Positions 48,715-53,971 of a DNA stretch of 53,971 nt are shown in pieces; position 1 is the first letter of the stretch; every line of letters starts with the position of its first letter. This DNA is from DATAVB01 sp040414495. GTDB taxonomy: Bacteria > Actinomycetota > Actinomycetes > Mycobacteriales > QHCD01. The position numbers and the translations under genes were made by a program. The notes beneath the pieces are model-generated. The model did no database searches, had not been told where the DNA came from, and saw only the letters and a program-made list of their open reading frames with translations. Location: positions 1-53,971 of the forward strand of contig JBEDUI010000006.1 in assembly GCA_040414495.1 (NCBI GenBank), in the 5' to 3' direction.

Positions 48715-49184
48715 TGGACCCGGGTCACCTGCTCTGGCTCGCTATCGTCGCCGGGGATGTAGATGTCGTCGACGGCGATGTTGACCTCGATCACCTCGAG
48801 CCCGGTCATCCGTTCGACGGCCGTGATCACGTTGCGCCGGACACTGGCTGCCAGCTGGGCGATGGAGACCCCGTACTCGACGACGATGTCCAGGTCGATC
48901 GCGGCCTGTTTTTCCCCGACCTCGACCGAGACACCCTGAGTCACGGCCGGGCCACCGCTGCCCGGGATGCGTTCGCGCAGCGCACCGAAGGCCCGTACCG
49001 ATCCGGTCCCGAGGTTGTGTACGCCGGACACCTCGCGGGTGGCGATGCCCGCGATCTTCTGCACCACGCCATCGGCGATGGTGGTGCGGCCCTGCTCGCT
49101 CTGCAAGGTCGTGGCCGTCCGGGCCAGCGCGCTGCTCACCGGTTCGCTGACCTCATGGGTCGTGGTAATGCTGCTCTGGGTCAT
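48711..49184 (-). CDS. Asp23/Gls24 family envelope stress protein (first copy)
   Basis: A 157-aa Asp23 protein. The core (about 30-140) reads GRTTIADGVVQKIAGIATREVSGVHNLG, then VSVEVGEKQAAIDLDIVVEYGVSIAQLAASVRRNVITAVERMTGLEVIEVNIAVDDI across residues 83-140. It has an acidic C-terminus. It is the first gene of the six-gene Asp23-AmaP operon, 184 bp downstream of the RibD_C gene on the same strand, so the promoter lies in 49185-49367. Confidence 0.92.
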   Translation of the reverse strand: MTQSSITTTHEVSEPVSSALARTATTLQSEQGRTTIADGVVQKIAGIATREVSGVHNLGTGSVRAFGALRERIPGSGGPAVTQGVSVEVGEKQAAIDLDIVVEYGVSIAQLAASVRRNVITAVERMTGLEVIEVNIAVDDIYIPGDDSEPEQVTRVQ

Positions 49185-49367
49185 GCCTTCGCCCTTCGTT
49201 CGCGCCGTTTGTCATCGGCTGGAGCCGGCGGTGTGCTCGTACGGTTTGGCGTTATTCCGCACCAGATCATCGCGCGATGTCGTGACGACTACCACACATC
49301 GGTAATGCGTAGCTCGCGCAGCGACGGAGGCGCGCCGAACTGTGGCGAAGATCGGACAGCTGACGAC

Positions 49368-50102
49368 TCAGCGGTTGACGGCGTAGCGCAGGAAAAGGGC
49401 GCCATCGTCTTCGAAGATGTGCTGTACGGACAACGAGATCTGCTGTGTGCCGGCGAGGGTCACGATGCGGCCGGCCGGTCCGCCGGCGACCATTGGCGAG
49501 AGGGTCAGACACAGCTCGTCCAGTCGGTTTGCCTCTAGCACGCTGCCAAGCAGGGTCGGGCCGCCCTCACACAGGACCTTTCCTAATCCACGTTCGGCCA
49601 ACGCATCCAGCGCGGCGGCGACGTCGAGCTGACCCGAGCCGGCGACCACGACGTCGGCTACTGACTCGAGGGCCTTGCGTTGATCGGCGGGTGCGTCGGC
49701 GTGGGTGACGACGATGGTGCGCGGGTCGTTGGCGAACAGCTCCGATTCCGGATCGAGGGCCAGTCGGGCGCTCACCACAGCCAGCCGCGGTACCGGGCTC
49801 AGCCCCAACTCGGCTCGGCGGGCCCGGCGCTTCGGCGTGCTGGGCGTCGAGCCGTACTGTTCGGTCCGGGCCGTGCCGGCACCAACCAGGATCACGTCGC
49901 ACAGATCGCGCAGCAAAGCGAAAAGCCGCCGATCGGCCGCGGTGCCCAGCCCGCCCGAGCGACCGTCGACGGTGACCGCGCCGTCGGCGCTGGAGACGAA
50001 GTTGGCCCGCACCGAACGCTCAGCGGTGACGGCGTACGCGGCGACCAGATCGTCGTCGGTCAGCTCGTGCGCGGTGGCGGGCGGCGGGAGTAGGCGGCGC
50101 AT
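49368..50102 (-). CDS. RibD_C-type pyrimidine reductase-family protein
   Basis: A 244-aa protein of the RibD C-terminal/dihydrofolate-reductase-like fold: VRANFVSSADGAVTVDGRSGGLG, DVILVGAGTARTEQYG, KVLCEGGPTLLGSVLEANRLDELCLTLSPMVAGG across residues 175-208. The family reduces a riboflavin pyrimidine intermediate with NADPH, but many actinobacterial stand-alone members have uncertain substrates. The deaminase half of RibD is missing, and no other rib gene is close. ATG at 50102. Confidence 0.85.
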   Translation of the reverse strand: MRRLLPPPATAHELTDDDLVAAYAVTAERSVRANFVSSADGAVTVDGRSGGLGTAADRRLFALLRDLCDVILVGAGTARTEQYGSTPSTPKRRARRAELGLSPVPRLAVVSARLALDPESELFANDPRTIVVTHADAPADQRKALESVADVVVAGSGQLDVAAALDALAERGLGKVLCEGGPTLLGSVLEANRLDELCLTLSPMVAGGPAGRIVTLAGTQQISLSVQHIFEDDGALFLRYAVNR

Positions 50103-50153
50103 CTGTCAATCCCACCACGGCTGGTCCGGCCGACGGTGGCGGCACGCGAAACG

Positions 50154-50190
50154 TACGGAGGCGGAACCCGAATCGGGTCCCGCCTCCGTA
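50154..50190 (-). terminator. strong hairpin terminator of the protease gene
   Basis: TACGGAGGCGG and ACCCGA pair with TCGGGT and CCGCCTCCGTA, giving a nearly perfect 37-nt palindrome with one A-C mismatch. It begins 15 nt past the stop of the minus-strand protease gene; a short CGTTTCG follows. Confidence 0.8.
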
Positions 50191-50204
50191 TCGAGCAGAA
50201 CGGA

Positions 50205-51425
50205 CTAGAACGCGCCCGTACCGTTCGGCGTGCCCATGCCGGTGGGACCGTCCCAGCCGCTGCGCGCCGCACACAGCTGCGAGGGGCTGCAGCTGCCGTT
50301 GTTGCCGCTGGTCACGTCGTTGAGCGCGTCGGCATGACCGTACGCGGTGCCGGGCGTGACGTCGGCGGAGTTGCCGGCCAGCGCGATCGTGCCCGCGATG
50401 ATCGGCGCTGAGGCGCTGGTGCCGCCGTACACGGCCCAGCCGTCGGACTGGTAGCTGTCATAGACCGCGACCCCGGTGTTCGGATCGGCGACCGCGGACA
50501 CGTCGTTCATGGCCCGTCCGCTGCAGCCGGTGTCGGCGTTGTCCGACCCGGAAATGGCTTTGTTGAGGCTTGAGCAGCCACTGCCGGTGCCGTCCCAGAC
50601 ACTTTCGCTCCAGCCGCGGGAGCTGGAGTCCTTCTTCAGCGAGGTGCCGCCGACTGCGATGACCGACGAGGACGAGGCCGGGTACGACGCACCCTGGTAA
50701 CCGTCGTCGCCGGCGCTCGCGGTGATCGCGACGCCGCTGTGGCTGAAGTACTTGCCGTAGTCGGAATCTGATGCGTCGCTACCGCCGTAGCTGTTGCTGA
50801 CGATCGTGGCATTGGCGGCGGCGGTGTTCTCGGCCGCGCCGAGGTTCTCGAAGCTGGGGTCGTCGGCTTCGACCAGCAGGATGTGGCTGCCCGGGCTGAT
50901 CGCCGAGACCATGTCCAGGTCGAGCGAGATCTCGCCAGCCCAGCCCGCGTCGGCGCTGGGGTAGTTGGTGCCGCCCTTCTGGTCGACCTTCTTGAAACAG
51001 CCGTTGTCGGTGGTGCAGGCCGGCAGACCGTACTGCTCGCGGTACTTGGCGAGGTCGGCCTCGGCGTTCGGGTCGTCGTATGCGTCGACGATCGCGACCG
51101 TCTCGGCCGTGCTGCCCGGCTGAAGGTTGTACGCCGACTGCAGGTCCGAAGGTCCGAGGCCGTCCGGCGCGGCGGCCGGCGTGCGGGGTTGGGCCGCGGC
51201 GGTCCGGTGCATCGAGAAGCAGGTGGCGTAGCCGGAGTGGGCCGGAGTGCCGCAGTTGCTGACGTACGTATGGCTCTGCGATGGGGTGTTCCCGGAAGGC
51301 TGCGCAGCCGATGCCGAGCCGGCCCATATGCCGGTCACGAGCACGGCGGCGGCCCCTACCCCGAGGGCGATACGTCGCTTTTGTCGGCCCGCGTTTGCGT
51401 CGTTGTGGCGGTGTTGGTGTCGCAT
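50205..51425 (-). CDS. secreted S53 (sedolisin)-like serine protease
   Basis: A 406-aa exported protease with a signal peptide (about 18-42, cleavage at ASA-AQ), a short pro-region (about 43-90) and a catalytic domain. The sedolisin set is visible: Glu and Asp in AGEISLDLDMVSAI, an oxyanion-region ASAGDDGYQGASYPASS, and the nucleophile in YGGTSASAPIIAG. Three Cys pairs (TTDNGCFKK, GSGCSSLN, DTGCSGR) suggest disulphides. The pro-region is far shorter than in classic sedolisins. ATG 51425 follows GGGGAGG. It ends with a strong terminator. Confidence 0.85.
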   Translation of the reverse strand: MRHQHRHNDANAGRQKRRIALGVGAAAVLVTGIWAGSASAAQPSGNTPSQSHTYVSNCGTPAHSGYATCFSMHRTAAAQPRTPAAAPDGLGPSDLQSAYNLQPGSTAETVAIVDAYDDPNAEADLAKYREQYGLPACTTDNGCFKKVDQKGGTNYPSADAGWAGEISLDLDMVSAISPGSHILLVEADDPSFENLGAAENTAAANATIVSNSYGGSDASDSDYGKYFSHSGVAITASAGDDGYQGASYPASSSSVIAVGGTSLKKDSSSRGWSESVWDGTGSGCSSLNKAISGSDNADTGCSGRAMNDVSAVADPNTGVAVYDSYQSDGWAVYGGTSASAPIIAGTIALAGNSADVTPGTAYGHADALNDVTSGNNGSCSPSQLCAARSGWDGPTGMGTPNGTGAF

Positions 51426-51823
51426 CAGGCCTCCCCTCGCCCCGCCCGTCGCGGGGCAGCTAGTCCGAATCCTGCATGTTTTGGCACGATTTGAGACCGA
51501 GATTTCCTCATTGAAAGGCAAAGGTTCAGCAAAGGATTTCACGAGAATGCGACAAGCGATCAGGATTCGGACGCGAGTAATCCTCGCAAGCATGCCGTTT
51601 CGTCGCCAGCGAGACACTCGGCTCAGTACGTGCCAAGCGGCAGCCGATACCTAGGCCGATCGGTGCCCGCCGGTTGGCGTGTTCTCGTACGCCGAACGGC
51701 CATCGGCAATTCACGGCGGATTGGTTGCGGTCAGCGGTTCATGGTCTGTTTGGGAGCGGCGGGCGACCTTGACTGGAGTGAGCCTGACCAGAGGGCGGTC
51801 GGACCGCCGGCAACGCGCGCCAA
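51426..51823. other. protease upstream region
   Basis: About 400 bp before the protease gene. A locally AT-richer stretch (51478-51560, with runs such as TTTGAGACC and AAAGGCAAAGG) probably contains the promoter. No gene is supported; the rest leads into the repeat mosaic. Confidence 0.45.
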
Positions 51824-51979
51824 CTGCAGCGAGCGTGACACCGGGGTGGTCGGACGAAGGAGCAAGCAGCGCTGATTGCAGCGAGCGTGACACCGGGGTG
51901 GTCGGACGAGGGGGCAAGCAGCGCTGATTGCAGCGAGCGTGACATGGGGGTTGTTTTTGGCGGTGTCAGACCGCGCTGG
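51824..51979 (+). repeat. 52-bp tandem repeat, two full units plus a third diverging
   Basis: The 17-bp core (C/T)TGCAGCGAGCGTGACA begins at 51824, 51876 and 51928, exactly 52 bp apart. Between cores, the 35-bp filler (CCGGGGTGGTCGGACGA ending GCAAGCAGCGCTGA) is almost identical. After the third core the sequence switches to TGGGGGTTGTTTTTGGCGG, shared with a further copy at 52082. It is non-coding. Confidence 0.85.
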
Positions 51980-51996
51980 TGGCACGTTCGCTGCAA
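51928..51996. repeat. REPIN-like inverted pair, copy 1
   Basis: TTGCAGCGAGCGTGACA at 51928-51944 faces the inverted unit GGCACGTTCGCTGCAA ending at 51996, whose reverse complement TTGCAGCGAACGTGCC differs little. The two arms enclose about 36 bp. The layout matches bacterial REPIN elements (two REP units in inverted orientation). Confidence 0.6.
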
Positions 51997-52081
51997 TGGC
52001 GTTGAGTCGGCGGTCGGGCCGGCCGGGTGGTGATCGACGCGGGACTGGCGTGACGAGGATGGGACCGAGGGAGGACGTTGA

Positions 52082-52151
52082 TTGCAGCGACCGTGACATG
52101 GGGGTTGTTTGTGGCGGCGGCTGAACGCCGAGGTGTCACATTCGGTGCAGT
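52082..52151. repeat. REPIN-like inverted pair, copy 2
   Basis: TTGCAGCGACCGTGACA at 52082-52098 faces TGTCACATTCGGTGCAGTG at 52134-52152 (reverse complement CACTGCACCGAATGTGACA). The left half continues with TGGGGGTTGTTTGTGGCGG, as in copy 1, 154 bp earlier. Arm-to-arm length is again about 70 bp, so both copies share one architecture. Confidence 0.6.
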
Positions 52152-52212
52152 GGCGCTCGAGTCCCAGCCGGCGAGTAGGACCGAGCGTGAGCGGACTAGC
52201 GGGATCGTCGAA

Positions 52213-53961
52213 TTAGCGAACGAGCAGGACCGCGGCCGATTCGCCGTCGAGGGTTAGCTCCTCACCGGCATAGACGAACCCGGGCGCGGAGGCGAGCAGC
52301 ATCTCGACCGCGGTCGACCCGATCGGCACCGGCTGCCGGAACGCCGCCAGGTTGGCGACAACCGCCAGCCCGCCGCGGCGCAGCACCAGCCACCGGGCCT
52401 CCTCGTCGTAGTCCACCTCGACCGCGGTCAGCCGCGGATCGCTTAGCTCGGGCCGGTCGCGCCGAAGCGTGAGCAGCTGCCGGTAGTAGGCCAGCACCTC
52501 GGCGTGCGGCTCCTCATCCAGCTCGTCCCAGCGGAGTTTGGATCGCAGAAACGTCTCGGGTTCCTGCGGGTCGGGTACGTCCCCGGTCCAGCCGTGCGCG
52601 GCGAACTCTTCGTAGCGACCGCGGGCGACAACCGCCGCCAGTTCGGGTTCGGGGTGGCTGGTGAAGAACTGCCACGGCGTCGACGCGGCCCATTCCTCGC
52701 CCATGAACAACATCGGCGTGAACGGCGAGCAGAGCACCAGCGTCGCCCCGACCTTGACCAGCCCAGTGGAGAGCGTGGCGCTGATCCGGTCGCCGGTGGC
52801 CCGGTTGCCGATCTGGTCGTGGTTCTGCAGGTAACCCAGGAAGCGCCAACCCGGGGTGCGCGCGGTATCGACCGGGCGGCCGTGGTGCCGGCGACGGAAG
52901 CTGGACCACGTACCGGCATGGAAGAACGCGTGGGTCAAGGTCGTAGCGAGCGTGGCCAGCGACCCGAAGTCGGCGTAGTACCCCTGCCGTTCGCCGGTCA
53001 ACGCGGTGTGCAGCGCGTGGTGGAAGTCATCGCTCCACTGGGCGGTGAGCCCATATCCGCCGGCCTCCCGCGGCGTGATGAGCTTCGGATCGTTCAGGTC
53101 TGACTCGGCGATCAGACTGAGTGGCCGACCCAGGTGCGCCGACAGCGCGTCGACCTCGACCGCCATCGCCTCGAGCAGATGCTGGGCCCGGTGGTCGACC
53201 AGCGCGTGCACGGCATCCAGCCGCAGCCCGTCGACGTGATAATCCCGCAGCCACATCAAGGCGTTGTCGATGATGTGCCGGCGGACCGGGTCGGAGTCCG
53301 GTCCGTCGAGGTTCAGGCTCGCCCCCCAGGGATTGGCTGTGTTGGTGGCGGCGGTGAAGTACGGGCCGAACCGGTCCAGGAAGTTGCCGCTCGGGCCGAG
53401 GTGGTTGTAGACGACGTCGAGCACCACACCCAGGCCACGCTGGTGGCAGGCATCGACCAGCCGCTTCAGTCCATCCGGCCCGCCGTACGCCTCGTGCACC
53501 GCGTACCAACCGACACCGTCGTAACCCCAGTTGTGCGTCCCGTTGAACGCGTTGACCGGGAGCAGCTCAACGAAATCCACGCCCAACTCGACCAGATGGT
53601 CTAACCGCTCGATCGCCGCATCGAACGTGCCCACCTGGGTGAACGTGCCGACGTGTAGTTCGTAGATCACGCCGCCGGCCAGTTGCCGACCGGTCCAGGC
53701 GCCATCGGCCCAGTCGTAGGAGTTCTGGTCGTAGACCCGGCTCGGCCCGTGCACCCCGTATGGCTGCCAACGTGAGCGCGGGTCGGGGATCTTGGCGTCG
53801 TCCTCGCCGAGCAGGTACGTGTACTCAGTACCAGCGGTCAGGTCAGGCAGGTCGACCCGCCAGAAGCCCTGCTCGTCCCGGGCGCATTCGTGGTCGGCGT
53901 TGGCGGTGTGCAGGCGCACCGAAGTGGCATTCGGCGCCCATACCTCGAACATCGTCATCAT
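52213..53961 (-). CDS. treZ: malto-oligosyltrehalose trehalohydrolase
   Basis: A 582-aa GH13 enzyme that releases trehalose from maltooligosyl-trehalose made by TreY. An N-terminal CBM48-like domain (about 1-85, FEVWAPNATSVRLHTA) precedes the catalytic barrel with GVIYELHVGTFT, the nucleophile in DGLRLDAVHAL, the acid/base Glu in LIAESDLNDP and the third acid in YLQNHDQIGNR. The family's FNGTHNWGYDGVGWYAVHEAYGG and MLFMGEEWAASTPWQFFTSH are present. ATG 53961 follows GGGAG; two further ATGs come within three codons. treY is probably just beyond the right edge. Confidence 0.95.
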   Translation of the reverse strand: MMTMFEVWAPNATSVRLHTANADHECARDEQGFWRVDLPDLTAGTEYTYLLGEDDAKIPDPRSRWQPYGVHGPSRVYDQNSYDWADGAWTGRQLAGGVIYELHVGTFTQVGTFDAAIERLDHLVELGVDFVELLPVNAFNGTHNWGYDGVGWYAVHEAYGGPDGLKRLVDACHQRGLGVVLDVVYNHLGPSGNFLDRFGPYFTAATNTANPWGASLNLDGPDSDPVRRHIIDNALMWLRDYHVDGLRLDAVHALVDHRAQHLLEAMAVEVDALSAHLGRPLSLIAESDLNDPKLITPREAGGYGLTAQWSDDFHHALHTALTGERQGYYADFGSLATLATTLTHAFFHAGTWSSFRRRHHGRPVDTARTPGWRFLGYLQNHDQIGNRATGDRISATLSTGLVKVGATLVLCSPFTPMLFMGEEWAASTPWQFFTSHPEPELAAVVARGRYEEFAAHGWTGDVPDPQEPETFLRSKLRWDELDEEPHAEVLAYYRQLLTLRRDRPELSDPRLTAVEVDYDEEARWLVLRRGGLAVVANLAAFRQPVPIGSTAVEMLLASAPGFVYAGEELTLDGESAAVLLVR

Positions 53962-53971
53962 CGGCTCCCTG

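Noticed and set aside
49368..50102. Bifunctional RibD
   Set aside because: Only the reductase domain is present; the deaminase zinc motif (HAE, PCxxxxC) is absent.
51824..51979. CRISPR array (regular 52-bp spacing)
   Set aside because: The filler between cores is almost identical in each unit, not unique spacers, and no cas gene is present. It is a tandem repeat.
51711..52099. Repeat-encoded small proteins on the minus strand
   Set aside because: Several overlapping frames read the 52-bp repeats as similar peptides (SRSLQSALLAP), but there is no ribosome site and the frames merely reflect the repeat.

Overview
This is a high-GC window from an actinobacterium. Its backbone matches, gene for gene and largely in order, the chromosomal block that in Mycobacterium tuberculosis runs from sigB/sigA through dut, trkA, dxs and RNase D to hemE and hemQ. 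A response regulator between RNase D and hemE sits where WhiI sits in Streptomyces. The coproporphyrin-type haem genes, the DUF3039/DUF4193/DUF3710/DUF3159 proteins, PPGK and an SigA-type sigma factor all point the same way. The genus cannot be fixed from sequence alone; a non-mycobacterial, non-Streptomyces lineage (Frankiales/Jatrophihabitans-like) is a guess.

Layout. 1-0.5 kb: two tRNAs and a YtxH-like small protein. 0.5-13.8 kb: stress sigma factor (sigB) behind an ECF-type promoter, dtd, a hydrolase, a HhH-GPD glycosylase, DUF3099, DUF3039, a BrkB/YihY membrane protein, DUF7455, the primary sigma factor (sigA), ppgK, a Cei/LytR_C protein, DUF4193, dut, DUF3710, an OB-fold protein and DUF3159. 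13.8-18.7 kb: two TrkA subunits facing an APC permease and an RNA methyltransferase. 18.9-25.8 kb: dxs, an unknown membrane-anchored protein, then a TPP riboswitch controlling thiamine pyrophosphokinase, a thiamine-binding protein and a ThiX/ThiY/ThiZ-type precursor ABC transporter. 25.9-29.7 kb: a YCII protein and a fadA-fadB beta-oxidation operon with a palindromic operator. 29.7-34.7 kb: RNase D plus a LuxR-type regulator, diverging from a small secreted repeat peptide, a multi-pass GAF-like membrane protein and a histidine kinase. 34.7-39.3 kb: DUF3000, a zinc-ribbon protein, hemE-hemY-hemQ, a MITE-like element and msrB. 39.4-42.5 kb: two exported nucleases. 42.6-46.6 kb: a PrimPol and an ATP-dependent ligase C flanking a glycoside hydrolase. 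46.6-50.1 kb: a six-gene Asp23/AmaP envelope-stress operon and a RibD_C reductase. 50.2-54 kb: a sedolisin-like protease, a repeat-rich REPIN-like spacer and treZ.

How it fits together. The left two-thirds is mostly conserved housekeeping: transcription, nucleotide sanitation, K+ homeostasis, isoprenoid, thiamine and haem synthesis. dxs makes DXP, which is shared by isoprenoid and thiamine synthesis, and it lies directly beside the thiamine salvage operon. The most promising undescribed unit is the peptide - membrane sensor - kinase - response regulator set at 31.0-34.7 kb. The most notable non-coding structures are the inverted-repeat element exactly between hemQ and msrB and the mosaic of 17-bp palindromic units at 51.8-52.15 kb. 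Several genes (permease, dxs, DUF3000, dut, PrimPol) carry a TANNNT box 6-8 nt before a GTG start, suggesting leaderless mRNAs.
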